Shown: positions 9,246 through 19,190, counted from the first letter of the stretch. The stretch: 64,000 nt of DNA from Bacillus paralicheniformis (GCF_001042485.2 NZ_LBMN02000009.1:62001-126000); one strand, 5' to 3'. Numbers and translations: made by a program. The notes: a model not told the origin generated them from the sequence alone.

Positions 9246-10189
9246 TAATAGCCCTCCTTTTTAAAAGATCCAGACAGCTTTAATGAAATGAGGCTGCAGA
9301 TGAAAATGATGATCAAGAGCACGATGCCGAGCGCCGAGCCGTAGCCCATGTTGTTGTAGGCAAGCCCCTGCTGATAAATGTATCCGACCATCGTCAGGCC
9401 GATGTTGCCCGGAGAGTTGTTTTGCCACAGCACATAGCTTTCTTCAAACATCCGGAAGCCGCCGATGATGCTGATCGTCAGCACGTAGACGCTGACGGGC
9501 TTTAAAAACGGAAGCGTAATATGGTAAAACTTCTTGAACGTGCCTGCGCCGTCGATTTCGGCAGCTTCATATAATTCTTTCGGAACGTTCTGCAAGCCCG
9601 CCAAAAAGTACAGGACATTGATTCCCATCCATCTCCAGGATGCGAGCATCACCATTAAAAACATGCCGGTATGTTCGTTGTTCAGCCAGTTGTACGGCGA
9701 AGCTCCAAACTTAGCCAATATCGAATTCGCCAGCGATGTATCCATTTCTCCAAAAATCAGCCTGAAAATAATCCCCGCCACAATGGTTGACGTCAGAGCC
9801 GGGATGAATAAAGCCGATTTGAACACGTTTTTAAACTTTACGAGTTTAGAATCTAAAAAGACTGCCAGAATAAGAGGAACAGGTATTAAAATCAGCAATG
9901 TCCAAAAGGTGTATTTTACGGTGTTGAATAGTGCGGTATAAAATGTAGGATTGTTTAATGCTTGATAGTTCTCCGTCCCGATGAAGCGGACTTCCCCGGG
10001 GAGAATGCTTTGAAAGCTCATGATGACGACGCTGATAAGCGGATAAAGAAAAAATATGCAGAAGGAGAGTACAAAAGGTGCTGTGAAAATGTAGGGTGCG
10101 GCTTTTGCTGAATATAATAATCGTCTGATCTTTCTTTTTCTGCTCACCGGCGGAAACGAATGCACTGTATCTGTTTTAACAGTCTTCAA
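9245..10189 (-). CDS. araP: Arabino-oligosaccharide ABC permease AraP
   Basis: A 314-residue MalF-type permease subunit. A basic N-terminus (residues 1-30) leads into six membrane segments; the EAA loop is ELYEAAEIDGAGTFKKFYHI at about residues 208-227. It pairs with AraQ and with the lipoprotein AraN. It sits 30 bp after araN in the operon and overlaps araQ by one base. Confidence 0.95.
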   Translation of the reverse strand: MKTVKTDTVHSFPPVSRKRKIRRLLYSAKAAPYIFTAPFVLSFCIFFLYPLISVVIMSFQSILPGEVRFIGTENYQALNNPTFYTALFNTVKYTFWTLLILIPVPLILAVFLDSKLVKFKNVFKSALFIPALTSTIVAGIIFRLIFGEMDTSLANSILAKFGASPYNWLNNEHTGMFLMVMLASWRWMGINVLYFLAGLQNVPKELYEAAEIDGAGTFKKFYHITLPFLKPVSVYVLTISIIGGFRMFEESYVLWQNNSPGNIGLTMVGYIYQQGLAYNNMGYGSALGIVLLIIIFICSLISLKLSGSFKKEGY

Positions 10190-10219
10190 GTTATCGCCTC
10201 GCTTTACAGTAATGAAAGA

Positions 10220-11524
10220 CTATTGCCCTTTCACTTCAGCTGCTGCTTTGTCCAATGCTTCTTTCGGTGTTTTGCTCTTCGTTTTGAGCGCTTCGTACAG
10301 GACGTTTCTGTTGACGAGATCAGAAGTCTTCGCATAATCCTCAGTAAGGTAAAGCGGATTGATCTCATCCTTTATGTCAAGAAGCACGGAAAAGATGTGT
10401 TGTCCGTTTTGAAAGTATTCTGTATATTGATTTGGTTTTTTCAATTCGTCCGAGTCCCACACATCCCATCTGAGCGGATCGAATCCGAGCACGGTCCACA
10501 GCTTGATGTTGCCTTCTTTCGATGCTTTGGCAAATTTCAAGAAATCCTTGGCCAGATCGACCTCTTTCGCCTGTTTTGGAATCACGGTGGCCGTTCCGCC
10601 CATTCCCGCTGAACGGTCTCCCCCTTCTTCCCATGCCGGCAACGGTCTGATCGCGATTTTCCCTTTCAAGTCAGGCATATAATCCAAAAAACGGCCCATA
10701 TACCAGATCGGCATTAAGACAGACGCCGCGCCGCCTTGGTTCATAAACCCGTAGTATTCTTCACTGTGATGATTACCTCCGGGCGTTGTGACGGCAATTT
10801 TGTCTTTCTCAATTAAAGTCTTTAAAAATTCGAGCGTTTTTACGTTTGTCTCATTGTTTAATGTCAAACGCCCCTGCTCATCAAAGTAACCGGATCCCTG
10901 CTGGGAAACCAGCGGCAGAAATGAATTCGGATCGGTCGTTTCAATCGTTGTCATCGGCTTTCCGAGAGCTTTGACGACCTTTTTGCCCGCTTCCCTGTAA
11001 TCTTCCCATGTTTTGATGTCGTCCGGATCAACGCCTGCTTTATTCATCATTTCCATGTTGTAATACATCACGGTTGTTCCGACATGTGTGTCAAGTCCGT
11101 AAAGCTTGCCGTTCTTGCTGTAGAGCGTCAGCCTCGCTTCAACAAACTTGTCGCGGTCGCCATCCACAAGCGGCGTTAAATCTGTAAGAGGAATGTCAGA
11201 GCCCTTCAAAAAGTTCGAATAGCGCCCCAGCTCAACATCGGCAATATCTGGAACCCCTTTCCCGGCTAAAAGCGAGATTGATAAATTGTCATGCATCTGT
11301 CCATACGGATACACCACTGTATTTAATTTGATTTTTCGCTCGGGATACTTTTTGTTCCATTCTTTCACCATCTCAGCATAAAACTGTTCATGAAGGCCGT
11401 TGAATGTCCAAAATGTCAATTCGGTGCCGTCCGCTTGATCAGAGGCTGGACTTGCCTTGCACCCCGATAAAAGCAGACATGCAGCGACCGTGACCATAAA
11501 TATAGATGAAAGGAACCTTTTCAC
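10220..11524 (-). CDS. araN: Arabino-oligosaccharide-binding lipoprotein AraN
   Basis: A 434-residue solute-binding lipoprotein for the AraNPQ importer, anchored outside the membrane. The lipobox is LLSGC with lipidated cysteine at residue 22; the mature part is a family 1 binding protein (LTFWTFNGLHEQFYAEMVKE). The start is GTG at 11524-11522 and overlaps the araM stop as GTGA, so translation is coupled; AAAGGGG lies upstream. The substrate assignment to arabinan-derived oligomers rests on the operon and on B. subtilis knowledge. Confidence 0.94.
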   Translation of the reverse strand: MKRFLSSIFMVTVAACLLLSGCKASPASDQADGTELTFWTFNGLHEQFYAEMVKEWNKKYPERKIKLNTVVYPYGQMHDNLSISLLAGKGVPDIADVELGRYSNFLKGSDIPLTDLTPLVDGDRDKFVEARLTLYSKNGKLYGLDTHVGTTVMYYNMEMMNKAGVDPDDIKTWEDYREAGKKVVKALGKPMTTIETTDPNSFLPLVSQQGSGYFDEQGRLTLNNETNVKTLEFLKTLIEKDKIAVTTPGGNHHSEEYYGFMNQGGAASVLMPIWYMGRFLDYMPDLKGKIAIRPLPAWEEGGDRSAGMGGTATVIPKQAKEVDLAKDFLKFAKASKEGNIKLWTVLGFDPLRWDVWDSDELKKPNQYTEYFQNGQHIFSVLLDIKDEINPLYLTEDYAKTSDLVNRNVLYEALKTKSKTPKEALDKAAAEVKGQ

Positions 11525-12726
11525 ATTTTAACCCCTTTCACGCCTGGTCCTTTGCCTAAAAGCCCCGGCAAAAGGCCGTATTGATTGATGATTTTCAGTC
11601 CTGTATACCGATCTCTGAGCTGATGGGCGTATGCGAGCGCTTCTCTCACCAGCTCTTCTTCAACATCGAGTTCTTTGAAAGATACAGGCCCGCCGATACG
11701 CCTCATCCACTCTGCCATTTTCTTACCGTCAGGAAGCTTTTCATAAACGGAGCGAATCGCTTGCTCAGCGTGTTGATCACCCAGGCTTGTACCGATAAGA
11801 GATCGGTAAATGTCAGTCAGCATGATGGCGCTGCAGCCGACTTTAGCACCGTGGAGCACTTGCCGCTTATTGTTCTCCAACGCTTTCATTTCAAGGTAGT
11901 GGGAAAGATGATGCTCGCCGCCGGAAGCCGGCCTTGAATGGTCGAGAACCAGCATGACAAGACCAGAAAGGATCAGTGATTCCATCAATTTCTTAATCCC
12001 ATCACGCGTCTTGGCAGCGATGTCATCTTTTCGGTCAAGGCATTGATCAAGCGCTTCCCTCGTGAGCCGGCTGGCGGCCGGGCAATACGGCTCATCGGCA
12101 AGCAGGCGGGAAATTTCCCAATCCGCAAGCGACGTCTCCTTGCCGAGCATATCGCCAAAACCTGCGGCTATCATGTTCTGTGGCGCTTGACACAAGAGCT
12201 CCAAATCGGCAAAAAGCGCGATCGGCGCTGTCGTTTGAACCGTCTGTTTCTTTCCTTTTAAAATCAGCGGTGCGCCGGCTGAAGTAAAACCGTCAACCGA
12301 CGGAGCCATAGGAACTGAAATAAACGGGATGCCGCGCTGATAGGCGCAAAACCTGACGATGTCGTGAATCGTGCCCGCTCCGGCTGCAATTAGTACATCC
12401 GCATCAATCGGTACACCGATCAATGCACTCACCAATGTTTGCTCATCCGCCGTCACATCGCCCGCTTCATTAGCTTCCAGCAGAACCTGAACTGTTTCAG
12501 CCGTTTCTTCAAGAAGAGCCGCAATCCGCTTACCGGCTATCCGTCCGGTCGTTTCATCATAAATGACAGCGGCTTTTTTATAGGAAGCCGATTTCACGAA
12601 AGCGGGCAATTCTTGCTCAACAGCTTTGCCGCCGATCGCGATTTTTTCGACTGTAAGCGGATGATGAACGGCTCCGCATTCGCACGCACCCAAAGTGTCT
12701 TTCACATAAGAGATCAAATCTTTCAT
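11521..12726 (-). CDS. araM: Glycerol-1-phosphate dehydrogenase AraM (EgsA)
   Basis: A 401-residue NAD-dependent metal dehydrogenase of the iron-alcohol/glycerol dehydrogenase superfamily. In B. subtilis AraM/EgsA is a nickel enzyme that makes sn-glycerol-1-phosphate, the precursor of archaeal-type heptaprenylglyceryl lipids via PcrB; its tie to arabinose is unclear. Visible motifs are the NAD-binding GAGTIHDIVRFCAYQRGIPF with VPMAPSVDGFTS, and the metal-binding HSRPASGGEHHLSH. The correct start is the ATG at 12726 after GAGGAGGGAAG; the open frame upstream overlaps araD. It follows araD directly: the HAD phosphatase gene araL found between them in B. subtilis is absent. Confidence 0.93.
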   Translation of the reverse strand: MKDLISYVKDTLGACECGAVHHPLTVEKIAIGGKAVEQELPAFVKSASYKKAAVIYDETTGRIAGKRIAALLEETAETVQVLLEANEAGDVTADEQTLVSALIGVPIDADVLIAAGAGTIHDIVRFCAYQRGIPFISVPMAPSVDGFTSAGAPLILKGKKQTVQTTAPIALFADLELLCQAPQNMIAAGFGDMLGKETSLADWEISRLLADEPYCPAASRLTREALDQCLDRKDDIAAKTRDGIKKLMESLILSGLVMLVLDHSRPASGGEHHLSHYLEMKALENNKRQVLHGAKVGCSAIMLTDIYRSLIGTSLGDQHAEQAIRSVYEKLPDGKKMAEWMRRIGGPVSFKELDVEEELVREALAYAHQLRDRYTGLKIINQYGLLPGLLGKGPGVKGVKM

Positions 12727-12742
12727 TGACAGCTTCCCTCCT

Positions 12743-13429
12743 CTATTGGCCGTAATACGCGTCTGCCCCGTGCTTGCGAAAATAGTGCTTATCCTGCAAA
12801 GCGCTCTTAATCGGCTCAAGAGACGGATTCAGCATCAGGGAGCGGTACGCCATCTTCGCGACTTCTTCCAAGACGACAGCATTGTGTACGGCCGCCAAGG
12901 CGTCTTTCCCCCAGCAAAACGGCCCGTGATTGTTCACGAGAACGCCGGGCATCGCCAGGGGGTCCAGATGCCGGAACGTCTCGGCAATCACTTTTCCTGT
13001 ATTCAACTCGTATTGACCTCTGATCTCCTCAGGATTCATTTCTCTTGTACACGGAATGTCACCGTGGTAATAGTCGGCATGAGTCGTTCCGAGTGACGGA
13101 ATATCCTTCCCTGACTGCGCCCAGCTTGTCGCCCACGGAGAATGCGTATGGACGATCCCGCCGATCGACTGAAACTGCCGGTAAAGATAGAGGTGTGTCG
13201 GCGTATCGGAAGACGGCTTCAGATCCCCTTCTACAATCTCGCCGTCCATATTCAGAACCACTAAATCTTCGGCTTTCAAATCGCTGTATTTGACACCGCT
13301 CGGTTTGATGACGACCAGCTCATTCTCCCGGTCAATACCGCTGACATTTCCCCATGTAAAGGTGACAAGCCGGTATTCTTCAAGTTGCAAATTCGCTTTT
13401 AATACTTGTTCTTTCAAAGATTCCAGCAC
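12743..13429 (-). CDS. araD: L-ribulose-5-phosphate 4-epimerase
   Basis: A 228-residue class II aldolase-fold epimerase that converts L-ribulose-5-phosphate to D-xylulose-5-phosphate, feeding the pentose phosphate pathway. The zinc-binding histidines lie in [18 protein letters not shown] and in the later [10 protein letters not shown] region; [12 protein letters not shown] and [11 protein letters not shown] are family motifs. It is the third gene of the operon, 15 bp after araB, with a GGAGG-type ribosome site (AAGGGAGGAGAAAAC). Confidence 0.95.
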   Translation of the reverse strand: MLESLKEQVLKANLQLEEYRLVTFTWGNVSGIDRENELVVIKPSGVKYSDLKAEDLVVLNMDGEIVEGDLKPSSDTPTHLYLYRQFQSIGGIVHTHSPWATSWAQSGKDIPSLGTTHADYYHGDIPCTREMNPEEIRGQYELNTGKVIAETFRHLDPLAMPGVLVNNHGPFCWGKDALAAVHNAVVLEEVAKMAYRSLMLNPSLEPIKSALQDKHYFRKHGADAYYGQ

Positions 13430-13444
13430 AGTTTTCTCCTCCCT

Positions 13445-15136
13445 TTAAGCCATCGCTTTACCGGTGTCAGAACTAATGGACTGGATGTTTTTCAATTTTT
13501 TAAGGCGTTTCATCACGTTGTTTTGCTTTCCGAAGTACGTGTAAAGTTCCTTGTATTCCGTATAAAGCCGATCGTATAAGGCAACGTTTTCAGGAATTGG
13601 TTTGTACGTTTGATCCTTGATCTTGCCCATATGTGCGACTGCTTCTTCGATATGGTCATAACCGCCGTTCACGCTTCCGGCCGCGAGCGCTCCGAATATC
13701 GCGGAACCTAAAGCCGGCGCCTGCGGAGATCCGGATATTTTGATTTCCATGTTGGTGACATCCGCGTAAATCTGCATGATAAACGGATTTTTTTCGGCGA
13801 TTCCTCCTGCGGCATACAGCTCCTCGATCGGCACGCCGCTTTGTCTAAACGTTTCAATAATGATCCTCGTCCCGTAAGCAGTCGCTTCAACCAATGCACG
13901 GTATATCTCTTCAGGCTTAGTGGCAAGCGTCATACCGAGCAGCATGCCTGTCAGATCGGCATCAACGAGTGTTGAACGGTTTCCGTTCCACCAATCCAAT
14001 GCAAGCAAACCGCTTTCGCCGATTTGGAGACGGTCAGCCTTTTGAGACAGCAGTTCGAATATAGAAATCCCTTCGGCTTCAGCTTCTTTCATATACGCTT
14101 CTGGTACAAAGTGTTGAATCAGCCAATGAAAATGGTCGCCGACGCACGATTGGCCCGCTTCATAGCCAACATAGCCTGGCAGAATCCCGTCTTCAACGAC
14201 GCCGCACATTCCCGGCACCATTCTGACATCTTCACCGAGCAGCATATGGCAGGTAGACGTTCCCATGATCATCAGCATCTTGCCCGGCTCTGTGATGCCG
14301 ACCGCCGGAACTGACACATGCGCATCAACATTTGCGACAGCGACCGCCGTACCAGCCAGAAGCCCTGTCTTCCCGGCCATTTCTTCAGTCAGTCCGCCCG
14401 CTTTTTCACCTACAGAATAAATATCCTCTGTTAATTTTTCGCGAACGATATTTTTCAGCTTCGGATGCAGGCTTGCGAAGAAATCATCGGAAGGATAGCC
14501 GCTTTTATTGTTCCAAATCGCTTTATAACCCGCTGTACAATTGTTGCGCTTTCTAGTTCCGCACAGCATATAGACGATCCAGTCGGCCGCTTCCATAATC
14601 TCGGCTGCAGCATCATAAATAACAGGCGCTTCTTCCACGATTTGCATCACTTTTGGAACGAGCCACTCGGAAGAAATTTTCCCGCCGTATGTTTGAAGAA
14701 AAGGTTCATTTCTTTCTTCCGCGATTTGATTCAAGCGATTCGCCTGCTCCTGTGCAGCATGGTGCTTCCAAAGCTTGACATAGCTGTGCGGTTCTGACGC
14801 ATACTCTTCCCTCATGCAAAGAGGAGTGCCGTTCTCGTCAACGGGCAAAATCGTGCAAGCCGTGAAATCGATTCCGATGCCGATGATTTCTTTCGGATCC
14901 GCTTTCGACTGCTTTAAAAGGCTCGGAATTGTTTCCTCCAGCACTTCAATGTAATCAGCCGGATGCTGGAGCGCCCAGTCCCGCGGAAGTTTCCGCTTTG
15001 AGACGGGAAGCTCCCGGTCTATCACCCCGTGTGTGTACTCTTTGACAGCTGTCGCGATTTCCTCACCTGTCCGGACATCGACGAGAACAGCGCGTCCTGA
15101 CAATGTTCCAAAGTCAACTCCGATTGTGTAAGGGAT
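13445..15136 (-). CDS. araB: L-ribulokinase with a probable ATC start codon
   Basis: A 563-residue FGGY-family kinase that phosphorylates L-ribulose. Motifs: N-terminal phosphate loop [30 protein letters not shown], and the C-terminal [19 protein letters not shown]. The conserved Bacillus N-terminus [11 protein letters not shown] reads here as [11 protein letters not shown]: the codon at the Met position (15136-15134) is ATC. An upstream in-frame TGA allows only AGG, CTT and ATC before it, and a GGGGGTG ribosome site stands 9 bp before the ATC. The next canonical start (TTG, 15103) would delete the DFGT phosphate loop. ATC is therefore the best start. A sequencing error or mutation is the alternative. 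Confidence 0.9.
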   Translation of the reverse strand: MPYTIGVDFGTLSGRAVLVDVRTGEEIATAVKEYTHGVIDRELPVSKRKLPRDWALQHPADYIEVLEETIPSLLKQSKADPKEIIGIGIDFTACTILPVDENGTPLCMREEYASEPHSYVKLWKHHAAQEQANRLNQIAEERNEPFLQTYGGKISSEWLVPKVMQIVEEAPVIYDAAAEIMEAADWIVYMLCGTRKRNNCTAGYKAIWNNKSGYPSDDFFASLHPKLKNIVREKLTEDIYSVGEKAGGLTEEMAGKTGLLAGTAVAVANVDAHVSVPAVGITEPGKMLMIMGTSTCHMLLGEDVRMVPGMCGVVEDGILPGYVGYEAGQSCVGDHFHWLIQHFVPEAYMKEAEAEGISIFELLSQKADRLQIGESGLLALDWWNGNRSTLVDADLTGMLLGMTLATKPEEIYRALVEATAYGTRIIIETFRQSGVPIEELYAAGGIAEKNPFIMQIYADVTNMEIKISGSPQAPALGSAIFGALAAGSVNGGYDHIEEAVAHMGKIKDQTYKPIPENVALYDRLYTEYKELYTYFGKQNNVMKRLKKLKNIQSISSDTGKAMA

Positions 15137-15150
15137 AAGCCTTCACCCCC

Positions 15151-16632
15151 TTAAAACTTGCGAAGCCGATATGCAGCTTCACTCCATTTAAGTTCATTGC
15201 GAAGATTTAATATCGTCGTATCGCGATTGATCAACACCGCTTCAATGCCTGACATTTCGGCCCAATCGAGCATCTGCTCGGCTGTCAGCTGATACGAAAG
15301 GCATGTATGGTGCGCACCGCCAGCCAAAATCCACGCTTCAGCCGATGTTCTCAAAGACGGCTGCGGCTTCCAAAGTACGCGCGCCACCGGAAGATTCGGC
15401 ATATCATGCGGAACCTTCTCAGCTTCCACTTCATTGATGACAAGCCTGAAACGGCCGCCCAAATCGATGAGAGAGACATTGACCGCAGGGCCTGCAATTC
15501 CGTCGAACACGAGCCGCGCCGGATCGTCCTTTGCACCCATTGACAGCGGATGGACTTCAATTCTCGGTTTGTGATCGGCAATCGACGGGCACACTTCAAG
15601 CATGTGGGAGCCGAGAATCATTTCATTGCCCGGTTCAAAATGGTACGTGTAATCCTCCATAAATGACGTTTCTTTTCCGCCGGCCATCACTTTCATCATC
15701 CTGACGAGCGCAGCCGTTTTCCAATCTCCTTCTCCTCCGAAACCGTAGCCTTCGGCCATCAGGCGCTGAACGGCCAAACCTGGAAGCTGCTTCATACCGT
15801 GGAGGTCTTCAAAGGTTGTCGTAAAGGCCGTATAGCCCCCATTCGAAAGAAAGCGCTTTAATCCAAGCTCGATCCGCGCCTGCTCTTTGACGGATTCCCT
15901 TGCCTCTTCGCCTTCCGGCCACTCATAAAGCTCCTCATATTCGGAGATGAGCTCGTTCAGACTTTGTTCTGATACAGTATTGATCTCTGTGACGAGGTCG
16001 CCGATTCCATATCCGTCGACAGACCAGCCAAGCTGAATCTGCGCTTCAATCTTATCTCCTTCTGTTACCGCCACATTGCGCATGTTGTCCCCAAATCGGG
16101 CGACTTTGATATGACGGCTCTCAATATATGCGACCGCTGCGCTCATCCATTTGTCGATCGAGTGTTTGACGTCTCTATCTTCCCAATACCCGGCAATGAC
16201 TTTTCGCGGAATGCCCAATCTAGCTCCGATAAAGCCGTATTCGCGGTCGCCGTGTGCAGACTGATTAATATTCATGAAATCCATGTCGATTCTATCCCAC
16301 GGAATGTCCCGGTTAAATTGGGTATGAAAATGGAGCAGCGGCTTATTCAGCTCGGACAGGCCCGGAATCCACATTTTCGCCGGTGAAAACGTATGCATCC
16401 AGGTAATGATGCCCGCGCACTCCTCGTCCCGGTTCGCCTCTTCAAACAGTTTTCTGACGCCGTCCAGCGAAGTGGCCACCGCTTTGTACTTGACTTGAAA
16501 CCTTAAATGTCCGTCATTTAATCCGTTGCAGATCATTTTGGAATGCTCTTCCACCTCTTGTACGGCCTTTTCTCCATATAAATGCTGGCTGCCTGTCACA
16601 AACCAAAATACATGCGTCTTTTTTTGAATCAA
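15151..16632 (-). CDS. araA: L-arabinose isomerase
   Basis: A 493-residue manganese-dependent isomerase that turns L-arabinose into L-ribulose. The conserved start region reads FWFVTGSQHLYGE; the active-site region includes EGYGFGGEGDWKTAALVRMM and, further on, SHMLEVCPSIA and the C-terminal GGAHHTCLSY. The start is TTG at 16632 after GAAGAGGAGG. First gene of the operon, controlled by the promoter, AraR-like operators and cre site upstream. The stop codon overlaps the araB ribosome site. Confidence 0.96.
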   Translation of the reverse strand: MIQKKTHVFWFVTGSQHLYGEKAVQEVEEHSKMICNGLNDGHLRFQVKYKAVATSLDGVRKLFEEANRDEECAGIITWMHTFSPAKMWIPGLSELNKPLLHFHTQFNRDIPWDRIDMDFMNINQSAHGDREYGFIGARLGIPRKVIAGYWEDRDVKHSIDKWMSAAVAYIESRHIKVARFGDNMRNVAVTEGDKIEAQIQLGWSVDGYGIGDLVTEINTVSEQSLNELISEYEELYEWPEGEEARESVKEQARIELGLKRFLSNGGYTAFTTTFEDLHGMKQLPGLAVQRLMAEGYGFGGEGDWKTAALVRMMKVMAGGKETSFMEDYTYHFEPGNEMILGSHMLEVCPSIADHKPRIEVHPLSMGAKDDPARLVFDGIAGPAVNVSLIDLGGRFRLVINEVEAEKVPHDMPNLPVARVLWKPQPSLRTSAEAWILAGGAHHTCLSYQLTAEQMLDWAEMSGIEAVLINRDTTILNLRNELKWSEAAYRLRKF

Positions 16633-16681
16633 ATAGCTTCCTCCTCTTCTTTAAGGTTTCTGTGTAAAGATTAGCAAACTA

Positions 16682-16695
16682 TTAAAACGCTTACA
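16682..16695 (-). promoter_or_regulatory. Predicted cre site in the araA leader
   Basis: Minus strand TGTAAGCGTTTTAA matches the cre consensus except the penultimate C. It lies about 85 bp downstream of the predicted start of transcription, where CcpA would act as a roadblock. Confidence 0.5.
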
Positions 16696-16736
16696 AAAAA
16701 ATATGGATATACCTTATTCTCAAACTTATCGCGACT

Positions 16737-16782
16737 ATATGTACGTACAACTAAACTCAAAAACATATTTGTACGAACAACT
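16737..16782 (-). promoter_or_regulatory. Two AraR-type operators
   Basis: Two near-palindromes built on TTGTNCGTACA: TGTACGTACA centred at 16744/16745 and TGTACGAACA centred at 16774/16775 (read on the plus strand). The centres are 30 bp apart, close to three helical turns, suitable for cooperative AraR dimers. The upstream one covers the predicted transcription start; the other lies at about +33. B. subtilis uses two such sites before araA. No araR gene is in this window. Confidence 0.75.
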
Positions 16783-16784
16783 TC

Positions 16785-16812
16785 ATTATATCATTTTGAA
16801 AAAAACTGTCAA
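16785..16812 (-). promoter_or_regulatory. Sigma-A promoter of the ara operon
   Basis: Minus strand TTGACA (16812-16807), 16-bp spacer, TATAAT (16790-16785): a strong consensus promoter, held down by the AraR-like sites just downstream. Confidence 0.85.
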
Positions 16813-16855
16813 TTTAATTTCCAGTGTGTTTTTTATTTTTTTTGACAGATTTCAG

Positions 16856-16887
16856 AACAAAAAAACGGGCGGAAAAATCGCCCGTCA
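16856..16887 (-). terminator. Terminator of abnA
   Basis: ACGGGCG (16865-16871) / CGCCCGT (16879-16885) followed on the minus strand by a T-run; immediately after the abnA stop codon. Confidence 0.85.
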
Positions 16888-16891
16888 TCTG

Positions 16892-17854
16892 TTAATAAGT
16901 CGGCCACCCTTGGGAATCCCAGTACAAGTCGTTGATGAGCAGCTTCGATACACCATTGTCCAACGCGTCATAAGCGTGTCTGACAAGGATCGAGTTGTTC
17001 AGAACATCCTGATGTCCCGGCCCTTTCCAGCGGTCATTGCCGGAATCCAGGATCGTCCCTCCGCCGTTCATCATATTTTTGCCGCTTTTATCATAATAGG
17101 GTCCCGTAATGCTCGTTGAACGGCCGTACGCTATTTTATATGTGCTGTTCACCCCTTTACAGCAGCTGTCAAACGAGACAAATAAGTAATAGTAGCCGTC
17201 TTTGTAGGTAATGTTCGGCGCTTCAACCGCTCCGCCGTTATTCGGCCTTGAGGCGATCGAATACAGACTTCCCGTCGGCTTCATCGTGTTTTTATCAAGC
17301 CTTGTCAGCTTGATGCCGGTCCAAAAGGAACCGAATGAGAGCCATGGATTCCCGTCTTTGTCAATAACCAGATCAGGGTCAATGGCATTAAACTGATCAC
17401 CGGATGTCGATCTGATGACCAGCCCGTCATCCCGCCATTTGCCGGATGAAATCCGGTCTGTCGATGCGAGTCCTATCGCTGATGTGTTTGAACCGAAAGA
17501 CGATACAGAGTAATACAGCCAATACCGGCCGTTATAGTAGCTGATATCCGGCGCCCACTGATGCGGTTCATGATTTGGTACGTACATCTTCCACCAGGAC
17601 AATGGAGCTGGAAAAATACTCGGGGCAGCACTCCAGTTTCTGCCGTCGGTTGACTTAATGACACGCAGCCCTGTACCGAGCCCGGTTCCAAATGTATACC
17701 ACGTATTTCCCTCTTTAATGATGGAAGGGTCATGGATGAAATTGTCCCCCTTTGTGTCCCAAAACGCAGCCTTGCCTGATTCAGGCATCAAAAAAGCCAG
17801 CAGCAGTCCGAACATCAATCCTGTCAAAGACATTCTCCGCAACACATTTTTCAT
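16892..17854 (-). CDS. abnA: Secreted endo-1,5-alpha-L-arabinanase, GH43
   Basis: A 320-residue extracellular glycoside hydrolase family 43 enzyme cutting the alpha-1,5 backbone of arabinan. The signal peptide (residues 1-29) has MKNVLRR, a hydrophobic core and SGKAA as cleavage region. The five-blade propeller shows the family's carboxylates in DNFIHDPSIIKEG, NAIDPDLVIDKDGNP and GGAVEAPNITYKDG. Its products feed AraNPQ and AbfA. It is monocistronic, upstream of the ara operon on the same strand; a cre-like site lies in its promoter region. No clear AraR palindrome was found there. Confidence 0.95.
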   Translation of the reverse strand: MKNVLRRMSLTGLMFGLLLAFLMPESGKAAFWDTKGDNFIHDPSIIKEGNTWYTFGTGLGTGLRVIKSTDGRNWSAAPSIFPAPLSWWKMYVPNHEPHQWAPDISYYNGRYWLYYSVSSFGSNTSAIGLASTDRISSGKWRDDGLVIRSTSGDQFNAIDPDLVIDKDGNPWLSFGSFWTGIKLTRLDKNTMKPTGSLYSIASRPNNGGAVEAPNITYKDGYYYLFVSFDSCCKGVNSTYKIAYGRSTSITGPYYDKSGKNMMNGGGTILDSGNDRWKGPGHQDVLNNSILVRHAYDALDNGVSKLLINDLYWDSQGWPTY

Positions 17855-17933
17855 TCAAATCACACTCCTGTTCTTGTAAATGAAAAAACAATGCCTCCCT
17901 TTCTTTGTCAATTTTTCAAACAATGTTTATATA

Positions 17934-17947
17934 TGTAAACGCTGTCT
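17934..17947 (-). promoter_or_regulatory. Predicted cre site upstream of abnA
   Basis: Plus-strand reading TGTAAACGCTGTCT fits the cre consensus except for the final base. It overlaps the 16-bp palindrome GTTTATATATGTAAAC and stands about 80 bp before abnA. I could not fix the -35 and -10 boxes with confidence. Confidence 0.45.
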
Positions 17948-17955
17948 TTGACATT

Positions 17956-17996
17956 ACAAAAAAAAGCTGACAGCTTATAAAATAAGCCTGTCAGCC
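17956..17996 (-). terminator. Terminator of ysdC
   Basis: GCTGACAG (17966-17973) / CTGTCAGC (17988-17995), extended by CTTAT/ATAAG, followed by a long T-run on the minus strand. Confidence 0.88.
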
Positions 17997-18006
17997 ACAT
18001 CTTTCA

Positions 18007-19092
18007 TCAGTCAAACGTAATATTTTGAACCGTCTCTTTATCCAATCGCTTAATCACTTCGGTAATTAATTTTACCGCATGTTCATAGTCATCCCGGTGA
18101 AGCATGGCCGCGTGCGTATGGATATACCTTGTCGCGATCGTGATCGACAGGGCAGGCACTCCGTTCGCGGTAAGGTGGATCGAGCCCGAATCTGTTCCTC
18201 CCCCTGAGAGGGCGTCAAATTGATACGGAATGCCGGCTTCATCTGCAACATTCGTGACAAAGTCGCGAAGCCCTTTATGAGACACCATTGAAGCGTCATA
18301 AAGGATGATCTGCGGGCCTTTTCCCATTTTGCTTGTCGACTCTTTTTCCGTAATACCCGGTGTATCACCCGCGATTCCCACGTCAACACCGAAAGCAATA
18401 TCAGGCTTGATCGTATGCGCGGCGGTTTTCGCGCCTCTCAGTCCGACTTCTTCCTGTACGGTTCCGACGCCGTAGACGACATTCGGGTGATCCGCTCCTT
18501 TCAGGTTTTTCAGCACATCGATCGCGATCGCGCAGCCGATACGGTTGTCCCATGCTTTGGCAAGCAGCATTTTTTCATTATTCATCACCGTAAATTCAAA
18601 GTAAGGAACGACCTGGTCTCCCGGAAGAACGCCCCACTCCATCGCTTCCTCTCTGTTCGACGCTCCGATATCGATAAACATATCTTTAATATCCACCGAT
18701 TTTTTTCTTGCCTCCTGAGACAGGACATGAGGAGGTTTTGAACCGATGATACCGGTGATGTCGCCTTTCTTCGTCACGACCGTCACACGCTGCGCCAGCA
18801 TGACCTGGCTCCACCAGCCTCCAACCGTCTGAAAGCGGAGATAACCCCTGTCATCGATCCGCGTAACCATAAAACCGACCTCATCAAGATGGCCGGCAAT
18901 CATAATCTTCGGTCCGTCAGCCTGTCCGGTCTTTTTAGCGATTAAGCTTCCCAGTCTGTCTGTCGTAACCTCGTCGGCAAACGGTTCTATGTACGATTTC
19001 ATGACTTGTCTGGGTTCTTTTTCATTTGCAGGAATTCCTTTTGCATCTGTTAATTCCTTTAGCATCGTCAATGTTTCATCAAGCTTTGCCAT
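18007..19092 (-). CDS. ysdC: M42-family metallo-aminopeptidase YsdC
   Basis: A 361-residue cytoplasmic di-metal peptidase of the M42 (glutamyl aminopeptidase/FrvX/TET) family, probably trimming peptides as a large oligomer. Metal and catalytic motifs in order: [35 protein letters not shown] (catalytic and metal Glu pair), [13 protein letters not shown] and [13 protein letters not shown]. The ATG at 19092 follows a GGAGG site. The length equals B. subtilis YsdC as remembered. It is divergent from ysdB. Confidence 0.93.
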   Translation of the reverse strand: MAKLDETLTMLKELTDAKGIPANEKEPRQVMKSYIEPFADEVTTDRLGSLIAKKTGQADGPKIMIAGHLDEVGFMVTRIDDRGYLRFQTVGGWWSQVMLAQRVTVVTKKGDITGIIGSKPPHVLSQEARKKSVDIKDMFIDIGASNREEAMEWGVLPGDQVVPYFEFTVMNNEKMLLAKAWDNRIGCAIAIDVLKNLKGADHPNVVYGVGTVQEEVGLRGAKTAAHTIKPDIAFGVDVGIAGDTPGITEKESTSKMGKGPQIILYDASMVSHKGLRDFVTNVADEAGIPYQFDALSGGGTDSGSIHLTANGVPALSITIATRYIHTHAAMLHRDDYEHAVKLITEVIKRLDKETVQNITFD

Positions 19093-19190
19093 CTCTATAC
19101 AGCCTCCTTAATTAACCCTCATTTACTATTATACAGAAACATCCCTTTTCAATACGACCAATATTCTGTACAGCTTTTTTGGTTAAAAAA

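Noticed and set aside
17925..17940. Palindrome GTTTATATATGTAAAC upstream of abnA as an AraR operator
   Set aside because: It lacks the TTGTNCGTACA core seen in the two sites before araA. Better read as part of the promoter and cre region.
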